Source: Staphylococcus saccharolyticus (GTDB lineage Bacteria; Bacillota; Bacilli; Staphylococcales; Staphylococcaceae). From it: DNA of 64,000 bases. Made by a program: the position numbers and the translations under genes. Below, in pieces: positions 9,013-19,145 of this stretch (positions are counted from its first letter, which is position 1; every line of letters starts with the position of its first letter). A model generated the notes under the pieces. That model saw only the letters and a list, made by a program, of their open reading frames with translations, was not told where the DNA came from and ran no database searches. The stretch spans positions 2,046,001 to 2,110,000 of the forward strand of contig NZ_UHDZ01000001.1 of NCBI RefSeq assembly GCF_900458815.1, in the 5' to 3' direction.

Positions 9013-9819
9013 TTATGTTCTTTTGTGTGGAGAATAATATTTAATAAATTTTGTTATTTCTTTGACGAAGTTGTCTTGTTCTTCTACGAATGGGTATAGG
9101 CTTGATTGGTCGTAAACCTCAAATTCACAATGTGCGATTAAATCAGCGACTTCTTTCGCTTCTAATGTTGTTGTCCGTTCGCCATGTTCACCTGCAATGA
9201 TTGAGGTAGGTACTTTTACATGTTTAAAAACATCTGAAATTCCTTGAGATTTAAAGACATCTTTAACAGCTTGAATTTCTTCTTTAGTAGAAATGGCGTT
9301 AGTATCTTTCACATGTTTTAAAAACTTATTCATCTTACGTGCCTTGTAATATTTACGCTTATCTAAAAATTTCTCTTGTTTATCGTCTTCCCAGTTACGT
9401 ATTTTATGTGCATACTTTCTAAATAGCCGTTCTTCAGGTAACTCACCTTCTATAGATGTGGGGTTAACTAAAGTAATTGAAGATACATAACCTGGATATC
9501 TTATAGACATATCTGCTGCAATCATCGCTCCCATTTCATGGCCAATCATCGCCGCTTGATCAATGTAAATAGAATCTAGTAAAAACTTTATATCATCTAC
9601 AAAATGATGAAATTCAATATCTCTCGGTTTATCTGAATAACCATGACCTCTCAAATCAAGAAGAACGACTTGAAATGATTTAGACAATAATTGCGCAATA
9701 TCATTAAATAATGAATAATTATCAAATGCAGTGTGAATGAATACAACAGGATATCCTTCTCCCATGGTACTGTAATGAAGTGCTGTTCCATCTTTATTAG
9801 TAATTAAATCCATAGCCAT
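9013..9819 (-). CDS. Alpha/beta hydrolase-fold protein with degenerate catalytic triad
   Basis: 268 residues with the fold signature: FIHTAFDNY, LLDLRGHGYSD, elbow GHEMGA, then VPTSIIAGEHGERT. The nucleophile position is Glu, and the usual C-terminal GHxPxxE reads SSLYPFVEE with no His. It is full length and uninterrupted, so the changes look inherited rather than decay, and the protein is probably not a classical hydrolase. The start at ATG 9819 follows AAGGAGAAG; ATG 9813 is possible. It overlaps the 3' end of the upstream HAD gene by about 20 bp, implying coupled translation and a shared role. Confidence 0.7.
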   Translation of the reverse strand: MAMDLITNKDGTALHYSTMGEGYPVVFIHTAFDNYSLFNDIAQLLSKSFQVVLLDLRGHGYSDKPRDIEFHHFVDDIKFLLDSIYIDQAAMIGHEMGAMIAADMSIRYPGYVSSITLVNPTSIEGELPEERLFRKYAHKIRNWEDDKQEKFLDKRKYYKARKMNKFLKHVKDTNAISTKEEIQAVKDVFKSQGISDVFKHVKVPTSIIAGEHGERTTTLEAKEVADLIAHCEFEVYDQSSLYPFVEEQDNFVKEITKFIKYYSPHKRT

Positions 9820-10528
9820 TTCGTTCTTCTTCTCCTTCTGTTTCAAACTTTTCAGGTAAAATTTTTAATAATTCCTCAATCGTTGAAATAGTATAATCGA
9901 CTTCATTTTCAAGAGGTTCTAATTCTGCATCGTCTTGTTTATACCATACACTTACCATACCCATTGCACGTGCAGGAGCAACATCATTGAGTGCATCATC
10001 GCCTACATACATCACCTCAGAAGGTTCAACACCTAACTGTTCAATCATGTCTTCAAATATTTGGGGATGTGGTTTACGATAACCTACTGTTTCAGATGTA
10101 GTTAAATAATTAATGACATGTATAATTCCTAGTGAATGTAATCTAAATTGCTTTATTTTTGATTTACCATTAGCGATAACACCTATTAAATAATGGTGAC
10201 TCGATAACTTTTCTAAAGTATATAATGTATCGTAATATGGAAAAACATAACGATAAAAGTGCATCTCAAAATCATTAAATAAATCTTTCCACGTTAGCCG
10301 ATCAATATGAAACTGTTCAATGATTTGTTTGTATAAATCTGGTTTATCATTATCTTCATCATCATCTAATTCGATAAATTTATTTTTGTAATCAGCTAAT
10401 TGTACATGAATAAAGTAGTCGCGAAAGCGTTCGTATTGTTCTTCAATAAATTTCTCACGCGACTTTACTCTATCTAATAATGTTCCTTCTAAATCGAAGA
10501 CTATAGCCTTAATATGAGTTAAATCCAT
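9797..10528 (-). CDS. HAD-superfamily hydrolase (YjjG/phosphoglycolate-phosphatase-like)
   Basis: 243 residues. Motif I FDLEGTLLD (Asp kept, second acidic residue Glu instead of Asp), helical cap of about 100 residues, motif II IANG, motif III Lys in GYRKPHPQIF, motif IV GDDALND. It is a cytoplasmic phosphatase acting on a small phosphorylated metabolite; the substrate is unknown. DxE in motif I is unusual, because the second acid is the general acid/base. It overlaps the following hydrolase-fold gene, so the two form an operon. AAGAGGTAACTTG precedes the ATG. Confidence 0.8.
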   Translation of the reverse strand: MDLTHIKAIVFDLEGTLLDRVKSREKFIEEQYERFRDYFIHVQLADYKNKFIELDDDEDNDKPDLYKQIIEQFHIDRLTWKDLFNDFEMHFYRYVFPYYDTLYTLEKLSSHHYLIGVIANGKSKIKQFRLHSLGIIHVINYLTTSETVGYRKPHPQIFEDMIEQLGVEPSEVMYVGDDALNDVAPARAMGMVSVWYKQDDAELEPLENEVDYTISTIEELLKILPEKFETEGEEERNGYGFNY

Positions 10529-10587
10529 TTCAAGTTACCTCTTACCTTTTTAATAGTTCTTATTTTAGCAAATGAATACAATTATCG

Positions 10588-11537
10588 TCACACCTTAGAT
10601 TGTGTAATAAGAATATAAAATAAAACGGGAACACCTAATAACGCTATAATAATACTGGCTGGTATCTGTATAGGCTGAAGAATTGTGCCACCTATAAAAT
10701 CAGCCATCAGCATAATTACGCCACCTATTAAAATATTAAGTAACATAAGTATTCCTAAATGATAGTGGCAATAAAATCTCCTTATTAATTGCGGAATAAT
10801 CATTCCTATAAATCCAATAATCCCTACATAAGCTACTACAACAGCTGTCATTATAGATGCAATAATAAGTACGATATAAGTTACACTTTGCACATTTAAT
10901 CCTAGTGATTGACTTTTTAACTCACCAACTTGCAATAATTTTATACCTTTTTGCATCGAAAATAAAATCATGACACCGATACATGATATAACTGCAATTA
11001 TCATTACATCGTGATATTCTGCCGATGCAAAACCTCCAAATAGGTAATTTGCGATTGAATTCATTTTCCTAGGACTGATTAAAACAAGTAAATAAAGTAA
11101 GGAATTTAATAATGCACCAATCATCAAACCTAATAGAATAAGCATTCTTATTGGATAGCCTCTTGTAAGAATAGCCGGCCAACAAACTAAGAACAAGCAT
11201 TAAAGTTACTAAACTAAATACAATCGAAAATAATGGCAACCATAAGAAACTTAGTCCGAAAAATAAGGCTAAACCTGATCCTAGTGATGCACCACTTGCT
11301 AAACCTAACGTAAAACTATCAGCTAGAGGGTTATTTAAAATTGTTTGATACATTTGTCCTGCTAGCGTTAGTACTCCACCTGTAATCAGAGCCTCAAGTA
11401 CTCTAGGGAAGCGTACATTTAATAATATAGTTTGATTGAATGAGTCCCTTTAGACTACCTAAATCCCAATATAAACTTATAGTTACAACTAAAAATAATA
11501 TAATTAACCATAAAATGATACTTTGAATTTTTTTCAT
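10588..11537 (-). pseudogene. FecCD-family ABC transporter permease, two frameshifts
   Basis: It was a BtuC/FhuB-like membrane permease of about 316 residues partnering the binding protein encoded just upstream. MKKIQSIILWLIILF opens at 11537. The frame is lost near 11430-11445, resumes with NVRFPRVLEALITGGVLTLAGQMYQ, and is lost again at about 11180-11185 after LVLSLLAG. It then resumes with ILTRGYPIRMLILLG to the end, including the YVGIIGFIGMIIPQLIR coupling segment. Each break fits a small indel. No ATPase gene is adjacent, so even the ancestor relied on a shared ATPase. Confidence 0.85.
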
Positions 11538-11726
11538 AATACTCTCTTTTCAAATCTTTATTTACGATGATATTACCAAACTCTAATTGTAATGAGTGCC
11601 AACATTGGTTAGATCTACCTAAAAATCCCCTTAAACAATCAACCACAGTCATTATTTAAGGGAATTAAGTCTAACTCTAATGCGATTTCTAAAATTAGCT
11701 TGTTGTAGTTATTTACATCTCTCTTA

Positions 11727-12626
11727 TTACTTTTTATAAATAGCATCTCGTAAATCTTTTAATCCCTCATCAATGCGAGGACCTGGACGTGAGATTTCAT
11801 CGCTATTGACAGTTTCGATTCGTGTATTCTTAACCGCATTAATTTTATCAAAACCACCACGTTGCTTAATCATTTTAATATATTCAGCCTTTGATTTTCC
11901 TTCTGTTGAAATAAGTATATCCGGATTATGTTTTATAACACTTTCCTTGCTTACGGCCTTCCAACCGTCTACGTTAGAAAAACTATTTTGAGCATCTAAT
12001 TTTTCTAGCATATCATTGAAGAAAGTATGCTTACCTGCTGTATATATATCTGGTTTTAAAGATACTTCCATAAACACCTTCTGTTTTTTATGATGCTTAG
12101 GTACAGAATGAATGACTTTATCTACATTTTGTTTTGTTTCATCAATAAGATTCTGTGCTTGTTTCTCACGATGTGTCAATTTTCCTATTGATTTAAATGT
12201 GTCATACGTCGCGTTAATAGATTGTGCATCTTTTACATATACCACTTTGATACCATCTTTTTTAAGTGATTTTAAGTCTTTACCTCCAGAATTTTTTTGC
12301 GACTCATGTGCTAAAATCAAATCAGGTTTTGCTTTCAACAGTTTCTCTTTATTTAAATTCATGGCATCAAATTGTTTTTTATCTTTCTTTACATCTTTAG
12401 GATAGTCATCTACAGTTGACACACCAATAATATCTTTACCTAATCCTAAACAATATAAAATTTCAGTATTACTCGGCATGAGTGAAATAATTCTATGATA
12501 CTTGGAATCATCACTATCATTTTTTTTCGAATCAGCTTTTTTATTAGAAGCATGCTCAGAACTTTGACTACATGCAACTAATACTAATACAAGCGCACAG
12601 ACAATTATCCATAATTTAGTTTTCAT
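11727..12626 (-). CDS. BtuF/YvrC-like substrate-binding lipoprotein
   Basis: 299 residues. A signal peptide with lipobox LVAC places the lipid-anchored Cys near residue 19, followed by a Lys/Ser/Asp-rich linker. The periplasmic-binding class III fold includes RIISLMPSNTEILYCLGLG, DDYPKD, KPDLILA and SRPGPRIDEGLKDL. The SxxPSNTE signature is typical of cobalamin/siderophore binders such as BtuF and YvrC; the true ligand is not known. ATG 12626 is chosen over GTG 12635, which lies only two bases after the AAGGGA site. The gene is intact, but its permease is broken, so uptake through this system should fail unless another permease accepts it. Confidence 0.8.
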   Translation of the reverse strand: MKTKLWIIVCALVLVLVACSQSSEHASNKKADSKKNDSDDSKYHRIISLMPSNTEILYCLGLGKDIIGVSTVDDYPKDVKKDKKQFDAMNLNKEKLLKAKPDLILAHESQKNSGGKDLKSLKKDGIKVVYVKDAQSINATYDTFKSIGKLTHREKQAQNLIDETKQNVDKVIHSVPKHHKKQKVFMEVSLKPDIYTAGKHTFFNDMLEKLDAQNSFSNVDGWKAVSKESVIKHNPDILISTEGKSKAEYIKMIKQRGGFDKINAVKNTRIETVNSDEISRPGPRIDEGLKDLRDAIYKK

Positions 12627-12787
12627 TTGTCGCACAATCCCTTCTCAAACATTTTCTTTAATCAAAGCTTCATATTCATCATATCAAAATACAACAATAT
12701 TTCATTAATTTTTTCATATTTTTAAATAATTATTTTAACTTGAATAATGTATTAATTAAATTATACTAAGTAAACTATTAAATATAA

Positions 12788-12820
12788 AATTAGTCCCTCC
12801 ATTAAAAACGGAGTGACTGA
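12788..12820 (-). terminator. Terminator of the DUF805 gene
   Basis: Stem agtccctcc/ggagtgact (12792-12800 with 12810-12818) with a short loop; on the minus strand AATTTTA follows. Confidence 0.55.
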
Positions 12821-12846
12821 TTACAAAATTATTTTCATCCAATATC

Positions 12847-13386
12847 TTATTCATAAATAGGTTTGGGATTAGGTCCATATTTATTGGACCCTTTTTCACT
12901 GTCAGCACCACAATAAGCTAAAGCTATAAATAAAGCTATCAAAAAGACGATAACGTAAGCTATTAGTACACCACCATAAATGTTTACAAATAAACTATTA
13001 TGTGCTAAATGCATTTGGTTAATAAAATAGCCGGTTACATCATCTAAAAAGGGGAGTAAAACTAATACTAAATAGAATACCGGAAACATCTTCGTCATAC
13101 CTATATCATAGAAACATCACACCGATAAGGTAAAAGTCCCAATGCTAAGAATTAGTATGACTAAGTCATATATTATTGTTGATATCAATTCACCGTGCGC
13201 ATTGAAATTTTCAAAAATGTTTGCAACAGCTGATAGTAAAATTTCTATAACTGAATTAATTAAAAACGGCCACCAAAAGTCGCGACGTCTAGAACGTCCA
13301 TTTAATTTGAAAAAATTCAGCCAAAATAATTTATAAGAGTGAAACAAATGCTTTCCTTCTAAATATAATTCTTTGTTATTACGCAA
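12847..13386 (-). pseudogene. DUF805 family membrane protein, in-frame TGA
   Basis: 180 codons in one frame. An N-terminal FWLNFFKLNGRSRRRDFWWPFL segment, several membrane helices, and the C-terminal KGSNKYGPNPKP signature of DUF805. TGA at 13117-13119 is followed by TGT, exactly where the family has an Arg-rich SVRRxxD motif. Two C to T changes (CGA to TGA, CGT to TGT) explain it. No frameshift is needed. It has its own terminator. Function of the family is unknown. Confidence 0.85.
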
Positions 13387-13507
13387 TCATTATATACTTA
13401 TATTATTTAAAATACAAAATTACATACAACAATAAAAACAATATAATTAAGTGCAATTTTTTTGTTTTAGAAAAACGCACTCCCTTTATTGGAAGTGCGC
13501 ACTAAGT

Positions 13508-14263
13508 TTATGCATTGACATATTCTTCAATCGCATTTGCAATATATACATTTAACCCATCCTTGCGATGTTTATTAATATTCAATACAAAACACTCATC
13601 TTGAGTATAAGTTTGAGCAATGTATTGTAAAAACTGATAATCGCAATTAGGAACCTGAGATTGTAGAATATCTTCTAATTGTTTAATCTTAATACTTGCT
13701 TCACATGTTGCTACATCACCTTTATACAATTCATTCATTTGATCAAAAATGTAATTAACTGTTTGTTAACTTGTTCAAAATGATGTTCCTTTTCTAACTC
13801 AGTCCTACATTCTTGCTCTTTTTTATTATGAATGATAATACTTACTATCTCCATACTTAAGTGCGGCTTCTTGATCATATTGTTGATTTAAATCAAAGTT
13901 TTGCATAGTTGTCACCTCAATATCCTCGTTTTCTTCCTGTTTAAAATGATGTTCTAGTAATTCAATGATATGATTCAAGCGATTTCTCTTATTTACCACA
14001 TGTTGAAAATTGTCTTGTAATACTTTATTTCTAAAATGACCATCTGCATCAAAATATGCTTCAATTTTCTTCAATGGCAAATCCAACTCTCTTAAAAAGA
14101 GGATATATTGTAATTTAGCTATGTCCTTTACACTATAATAACGATAGCCATTCTCCCCAATTTGATATGGTAAAAGTAATCCCTTTTCATGATAATAGTG
14201 AAGCGTGCGTAAACTTACTCCTGTAATATCACAAAGGTCTTTAGGACTAAAGCTTTCTTTCAT
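13508..14263 (-). pseudogene. MerR/TipA-family regulator, two frameshifts
   Basis: The N-terminal MerR helix-turn-helix (MKESFSPKDLCDITGVSLRTLHYYHEKGLL, GYRYYSVKDIAKLQ) is intact, followed by a coiled coil and the start of a TipAS-type ligand domain. The frame is lost at about 13826 after GDSKYYHS, continues as NKKEQECRTELEKE, and is lost again near 13755 before FDQMNELYKG. The last frame runs to 13508 and contains the end of the TipAS domain. TipAS domains bind antibiotics or hydrophobic drugs. ATG 14263 has AGGAGG seven bases upstream. A truncated HTH protein could still be made from the first frame. Confidence 0.85.
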
Positions 14264-14283
14264 CATTTCACCTCCTGAAATGA

Positions 14284-14314
14284 TGTATGAGGTATAACGT
14301 AACGTTAAGGTCAA
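14284..14314 (-). promoter_or_regulatory. MerR-type promoter/operator with 19-bp spacer
   Basis: On the minus strand TTGACC (14314-14309), 19 bp, CATACA (14289-14284), with the dyad-like TTAACGTTACGTTA in the spacer. A spacer of 19-20 bp carrying an operator dyad is the hallmark of promoters activated by MerR proteins. It lies just before the merR/tipA gene, so it is probably autoregulatory. Confidence 0.6.
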
Positions 14315-14317
14315 TAC

Positions 14318-14953
14318 TTAATTTTCAAAATATGCATCTAAAAATGTATGGCGATGTTCATCCTTACCATTGAAATAATTTTTACCAAAGGTATCTAATA
14401 AAGCATGAAATTCATTAGCATCTTGATTAGAAAATGACTCTGGTAATTCAATTTCTCTTTTAAATTGATCATAGGTTTCAGTATGTTGATAGCCTAACTT
14501 AGCAAAAATACGACGTGCATAACTATCAGGAATAAATTCTATACCTCTAAAAATATAAACAAGTAAAACATCTGCCGTTTCACTACCGATACCTCGAATT
14601 TTAAGTAATTCTTTTCTTAAATTTTTACCATAATGTTGTACAATTGCTTCGCAATCAAAATGATGATTGTTCAACCATGACATTAAAGTATGGATTGCTT
14701 TACCTTTATTTTTATAGAAACCACTTGAGCGAATCGTTTGTTGCAATTCATCTAAAGGCATATTTAAGATTTTTTGTACATCATAATTCGTCTGCGCTTT
14801 CAAATTCATCAATGCCATATGTGCATTCTTCCAATTCGTATTTTGAACAAGAATCACACCAAGCATCATTTCAATAGCGTTCTCTGCCGGCCACCAATGT
14901 TGTGGTCCCATATATTTAAAAAGTATTTGATATAACTCCTCTGTCGAAAGCAT
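14318..14953 (-). CDS. HhH-GPD (endonuclease III-like) DNA base-excision glycosylase
   Basis: 211 residues. It has the EndoIII/MagIII core: ENAIEMMLGVILVQNTNW, the helix-hairpin-helix LLKIRGIGSETADVLL, and the catalytic Asp in IPDSYARRIF. The Lys that gives EndoIII its lyase activity is replaced (GSETAD), and the four-Cys iron-sulphur loop is absent. A monofunctional glycosylase, perhaps for alkylated bases, is therefore expected. ATG 14953 is chosen because GGAGGG lies six bases upstream. Its stop lies inside the MerR-type promoter of the next gene. It appears intact. Confidence 0.8.
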   Translation of the reverse strand: MLSTEELYQILFKYMGPQHWWPAENAIEMMLGVILVQNTNWKNAHMALMNLKAQTNYDVQKILNMPLDELQQTIRSSGFYKNKGKAIHTLMSWLNNHHFDCEAIVQHYGKNLRKELLKIRGIGSETADVLLVYIFRGIEFIPDSYARRIFAKLGYQHTETYDQFKREIELPESFSNQDANEFHALLDTFGKNYFNGKDEHRHTFLDAYFEN

Positions 14954-14981
14954 ACAATCCCTCCAAATCTTTACATAATAT

Positions 14982-15186
14982 TGGGAACAGGACAGAATTC
15001 GTATTGAATTCGTTGTCCCACCCCGGCAACTAACCCCGACTTGCATTGTTTGTTGAATTTCAGAGTGAAATTCTCTATGTTGGGGCCCCAGGCTAGAATT
15101 GAAAAAGCTTGATATAAGTGAATTTTCATTTTAGTCATCGACTGCTAATACGTAAAACTGCCTGAGACAATGATTGATGTCTCAGG
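14982..15186 (+). repeat. STAR-like intergenic repeat, copy C
   Basis: Same layout as copy A, with the clearest middle stem: aaccccgacttgc paired with gttggggcccca, the GGGGCCCC core known from S. aureus STAR repeats. The 3' hairpin is cctgagacaatgattgatgtctcagg. It lies between the argS 3' end and the glycosylase gene. Confidence 0.85.
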
Positions 15187-15213
15187 CACATTAAAAATTA
15201 TATTTTGAATAGA

Positions 15214-16875
15214 TTACATAGACTCAGGCGCAGTAACACCTACTAAGGTTAATGCATTGTGCAACGTAATACGTACCGCTTCTATCATAGCAACATGAGC
15301 TTTTGTTTTTTCAGCATCGTCTGTAAGCACCTTTTCTGCATTATAGAATTTATGGAAAGCTGATGCTAAATCTTGAATATAATTAGTTAAACGATGCGGC
15401 GCACGATGTTCAGCTGCACTCTCAATTGTCGTTTCAAATTCAGCAACTTTCTTCAACAATTCGATTGCTTTCTCGTTAGTAATTGTACTGAAATCTGCAT
15501 CCGTCGTGATTTCTACTCCTTGTTCTTTAGCTTGTTTTAATATAGAGCAAATACGCGCATGTGCGTATTGAGCATAGTATATTGGGTTGTCTTGAGATTG
15601 TTCTTTTGCAAGTTCAAGGTCAAAATCGAAATGAGAATCTGGACTACGCATTGTTAAGAAATAACGAGCAGCATCAATACCTACTTCATCCATAATTTCA
15701 CGTAACGTAATTGCATTACCTGTACGTTTACTCATTTTAACTTCTTCACCATTTTGCATTAAACGAACCATTTGCATGATTTGAATTTCAAGTCGATCAC
15801 TATTTACACCAAATGTTTCAAGACTGGCTTTGAGACGGTTGATATAACCATGATGATCCGCACCCATCAAATCAATCAAAATATCATTTCCACGATTAAT
15901 TTTGTTGTAATGATACGCAGTATCAGGAGTGAAATAAGTGTAGTTACCATCCTTCTTAATTAACACACGGTCTTTATCATCTTTGAAATCACTCGTACGT
16001 AACCAAGTAGCTCCATCCGCTTCATATGTGTAACCCAATTCTTTCATTTTAGCTAACGTAGTTTTGATTGCGCCATTTTCATATAAAGAAGTCTCGCTAA
16101 ACCAATTATCAAAATGAACATTGAAATCGGCTAAATCTTTTTTTAATTTATCCATTTCGTAATCAACACCTAATTGTCTAAAAGTTTTTAGGCGTTCTTC
16201 ATCAGAGTAATCTTTAATTTCTGGGTGTTTGTCAGATAAATCTTTACCAATTTCAATAATGTCTTTACCATTATAGCCATCTTCAGGCATTTCATGGCTA
16301 ACATCACCTAAAGCTTCAAAGAAACGTGTTTCTATTGAGCGAGCTAAATTAGTAATTTGGTTTCCAGCATCATTGATATAATACTCACGTGTCACATTAT
16401 AACCAGCAGCAATTAAAATATTTGCTAAAGAATCGCCGACAGCAGCATTTCTAGCATGACCTATATGTAAATCTCCTGTTGGGTTTGCAGACACGTATTC
16501 TAATAAAATATTTGTGTTCTTAGACTCGTCTGCATATCCAAATCGATTACCTTTTTTAATAGCTTCAGGGATAATATCTGTTAAATACTGATTATTTAAA
16601 TAAAAATTAATAAAGCCAGGTCCAGCGATATCAACTTGTTTAACATGGGGTTTACTTGTATCTAAATGATCTACAATTGCTTGTGCTATTTCACGAGGAT
16701 TACGTTTAGCAATTTTAGTTAAAACCATTGCAATATTTGAAGAATAATCTCCGTTTTTTGTATCTTTCGGAATTTCAATTTTAATTTCGGGAGTATCCTC
16801 AGCAAGATTAGCTTTGTTAATACTAGCTTTAATTTCTTCTATTAATGTCTGTTTAACTTGATCGATAATATTCAT
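15214..16875 (-). CDS. argS: Arginine-tRNA ligase
   Basis: 553 residues, normal family length, intact. It charges tRNA-Arg in the cytoplasm. The N-terminal additional domain is followed by the class I catalytic core with HIGH at 137-140 ([14 protein letters not shown]) and MSKR at 381-384 (VKMSKRTGN), and by the C-terminal anticodon-binding helices. Translation is coupled to the DUF1934 gene upstream by an ATGA overlap, with AAGGAG inside that gene's last codons as ribosome site. No T-box leader is apparent before the operon. Confidence 0.97.
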   Translation of the reverse strand: MNIIDQVKQTLIEEIKASINKANLAEDTPEIKIEIPKDTKNGDYSSNIAMVLTKIAKRNPREIAQAIVDHLDTSKPHVKQVDIAGPGFINFYLNNQYLTDIIPEAIKKGNRFGYADESKNTNILLEYVSANPTGDLHIGHARNAAVGDSLANILIAAGYNVTREYYINDAGNQITNLARSIETRFFEALGDVSHEMPEDGYNGKDIIEIGKDLSDKHPEIKDYSDEERLKTFRQLGVDYEMDKLKKDLADFNVHFDNWFSETSLYENGAIKTTLAKMKELGYTYEADGATWLRTSDFKDDKDRVLIKKDGNYTYFTPDTAYHYNKINRGNDILIDLMGADHHGYINRLKASLETFGVNSDRLEIQIMQMVRLMQNGEEVKMSKRTGNAITLREIMDEVGIDAARYFLTMRSPDSHFDFDLELAKEQSQDNPIYYAQYAHARICSILKQAKEQGVEITTDADFSTITNEKAIELLKKVAEFETTIESAAEHRAPHRLTNYIQDLASAFHKFYNAEKVLTDDAEKTKAHVAMIEAVRITLHNALTLVGVTAPESM

Positions 16876-17300
16876 TCGCTTATCTCCTTGTAGTTTATTT
16901 CATATTGATAAGAACCCATTTTTTCTTCATTTTGATATAACTCATAATGAATTTTAAGTTTCCCACCATCTTGAGTAACAAAATGTATAATGCTCAGTGT
17001 TTTGACGGTTAATGAAATACGTCCAGCAGGTATTTCATATAAAGCTGTTGTTTCTTTACCTTCAACAAAATGTAAATTCATATTGATGTGGCCTTTACGA
17101 ATTAACTTTACACCACTATCTTCAATTTTAATTGTAATACTGACTTTAGCATCTTCAATGTATTCCTCGTAACGAATAAAATCAGCACGTCGTTGTTGCC
17201 AAGAACCTTCTATAGTAAATTCAAATTTTTGTTTTTCTCCATTTTGTTTCAAAACTTGCCGTGTTTGAATCTTAATGTTCTTATCCAATTTACTACTCAC
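16872..17300 (-). CDS. DUF1934 (YwiB-like) beta-barrel protein
   Basis: 142 residues, soluble, almost all beta strand ([32 protein letters not shown]). It matches DUF1934/YwiB, encoded upstream of argS in Bacillus and staphylococci. Function unknown. The stop overlaps the argS start (ATGA). The start is uncertain: GTG 17300 has little ribosome site, while TTG 17285 follows AGGTGAG at normal spacing. Confidence 0.75.
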   Translation of the reverse strand: MSSKLDKNIKIQTRQVLKQNGEKQKFEFTIEGSWQQRRADFIRYEEYIEDAKVSITIKIEDSGVKLIRKGHINMNLHFVEGKETTALYEIPAGRISLTVKTLSIIHFVTQDGGKLKIHYELYQNEEKMGSYQYEINYKEISE

Positions 17301-17438
17301 CTAAATCTTTAAAATAATACAAATCATTATAGCATAAAAGTCCTACTGCTTGTAGTGTTCAAAGCCTAATGACTATAGATGAAAAAATACATGCATATCA
17401 TATAGATACACATGCATTAATGTAATACGTAATGATTT

Positions 17439-17528
17439 CTAATGTCTTGCTTCAATATCAACTTGATATTTTTTAAAATATACAATGCCGAAAACAATTG
17501 TTGCAATGATGAATAAGATATGTTTCAC
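17439..17528 (-). CDS. 29-residue single-helix membrane peptide
   Basis: GTG at 17528 after GAGG at seven-base spacing opens MKHILFIIATIVFGIVYFKK..., one membrane helix (about residues 3-18) flanked by positive charges and ending QVDIEARH. It reads on its own in a 330-bp gap otherwise without genes. No stop interrupts it, and the charge pattern fits a real small membrane protein. It could equally be a chance frame. Confidence 0.4.
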   Translation of the reverse strand: MKHILFIIATIVFGIVYFKKYQVDIEARH

Positions 17529-17631
17529 CTTTTTACCTCATGTTTCTTAAAATATTTGTTACTTTTATCATCATATTATATCATTAAATAATTAAATTTT
17601 GCAAAACATTTTTGCGTATTGCATATTAATC

Positions 17632-18024
17632 TCAAATAAACTGACCATCCTTAAAGATTACTCTAGTCTTTTCGCCATGAATAAATTGTTTGAAATTTTC
17701 ATTTTGGAAATCACTCATTAAAGCTTTTGAAGTTCCGTATTTAAATGCTATATCTTCAGTCTCAATAATCATTTTTCTATATAGCAATCCCTCTTTTAAT
17801 GTGATTTTTTCGATTTCGCTATAATCTACTTCCGAAGCTCTGATATATTCAAAGGTGTTAAAGTCTATATTTAAAACTGCTAAAAAGTCTTTTCCAAAAT
17901 AATACATATCTAAAGGTGCTTTTTTATTTTGTCCTACAAGTAGACATCTTTTTTCAAATGATTGGTCCGGAAAGTTTAATTCTAAAAAGTCTAAAATGTC
18001 ATCTTCTTTTAATTTAAATTGCAT
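17632..18024 (-). CDS. Hypothetical protein, possible bacterial PH-like domain
   Basis: 130 residues, soluble, no signal peptide. An N-terminal acidic helix (KEDDILDFLELNF) is followed by alternating beta strands (DMYYFGKDFLAVLNIDF; ITLKEGLLYRKMIIETED; RVIFKDGQFI) resembling YokE/bPH-type domains. I do not recognise a specific family. It is flanked by adh upstream on the same strand, with no clear operon link. It appears intact. Confidence 0.55.
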   Translation of the reverse strand: MQFKLKEDDILDFLELNFPDQSFEKRCLLVGQNKKAPLDMYYFGKDFLAVLNIDFNTFEYIRASEVDYSEIEKITLKEGLLYRKMIIETEDIAFKYGTSKALMSDFQNENFKQFIHGEKTRVIFKDGQFI

Positions 18025-18128
18025 TGTCTAATCATCCCTTATTTTAATATATTTTTATGTATATAGTATTTTCATTTTTTTATTTATTAAAAATAAAGGA
18101 TAGAACTAAGATGTTTATTTATTTAATA

Positions 18129-19145
18129 TTAACAATTCATATCAATAACCATTCGCCCTGTTATTGTACCTTTTTCCATTTCATCGAAAATATCATTAAT
18201 CTCAGACAATTGGCGTAATTGAACTTTTGGGACTACTTTATTTTCTGCAGCGAATTGGAATGCTTCTCTTAAATCTTGTCGTGTTCCTACCAATGATCCA
18301 ACTACTTCAATGCCATCAAGAACTAAACGCGGAATATCCAAATCCATTTTTTCAACTGGTAGTCCCACTGCTACAACGCGAGCACCAGCTTTAACTACAT
18401 CTACCGCTTGATTAAAAGGTGTCTTAGCTACCGCTGTAATTACCGTAGCATCCAAACCTTTATTGTTCGTTAAACGATTCACTTCTTCAACTGGATCTAC
18501 ATCACTAGAATTAATAATTGCATCAGCACCAAGTTCTTTAGCAAATGCTAATTTATCATCATTAATATCAAATGCTACAACTTTTGTGCCCATTACATTT
18601 TTAGCATATTGTAAAGCTAAATTACCTAATCCTCCTATACCAAATACGCCTAGCCATTGTCCAGGTTGAATACCACTGACCTTTACTGCTTTATATGTTG
18701 TTACACCTGCACAAGTTATAGATGAAGCTGCAGCAGGATCAAGATTTTCTGGCACCTTTACTGCATAGTTAGCATCGACGATAACTTCTTCCGCCATTGC
18801 TCCATCGACTGTATAACCAGCATTTAAAACATCTCGACATAATGTTTCTCGTCCTGTTATACAATATTCACAATTTCCACATGCAGCATACATCCAAGCA
18901 ATGGATACACGATCACCTACTTTTAGTGAGTCTACGTTATCGGCAACTTTAATGACCCGTCCAATTCCTTCATGACCTAATGTAACACCCGTTACATCTC
19001 CGAAATCTGCATTTTTAACATGTAAATCAGTGTGACAAACACCACAATACTCAGTTTTTACTAATGCTTCTCCAGGTTTCAATGCTCGCAATGTTTTGTT
19101 TTCAACACTAACGCGATGATCTTTAGTTACTATAGCTGCTTTCAT
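18129..19145 (-). CDS. adhP: Zinc-dependent alcohol dehydrogenase (AdhP-like)
   Basis: 338 residues, intact. It interconverts primary alcohols and aldehydes with NAD(H). The catalytic zinc site includes CGVCHTDLH and GHEGIGRV; the structural zinc cysteines sit in [15 protein letters not shown]; the NAD-binding fold is [15 protein letters not shown] with Asp in AFDIND. CCTAGGGAGGG gives a strong ribosome site. It is monocistronic. In a fermentative staphylococcus it would regenerate NAD+ by making ethanol. Confidence 0.93.
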   Translation of the reverse strand: MKAAIVTKDHRVSVENKTLRALKPGEALVKTEYCGVCHTDLHVKNADFGDVTGVTLGHEGIGRVIKVADNVDSLKVGDRVSIAWMYAACGNCEYCITGRETLCRDVLNAGYTVDGAMAEEVIVDANYAVKVPENLDPAAASSITCAGVTTYKAVKVSGIQPGQWLGVFGIGGLGNLALQYAKNVMGTKVVAFDINDDKLAFAKELGADAIINSSDVDPVEEVNRLTNNKGLDATVITAVAKTPFNQAVDVVKAGARVVAVGLPVEKMDLDIPRLVLDGIEVVGSLVGTRQDLREAFQFAAENKVVPKVQLRQLSEINDIFDEMEKGTITGRMVIDMNC

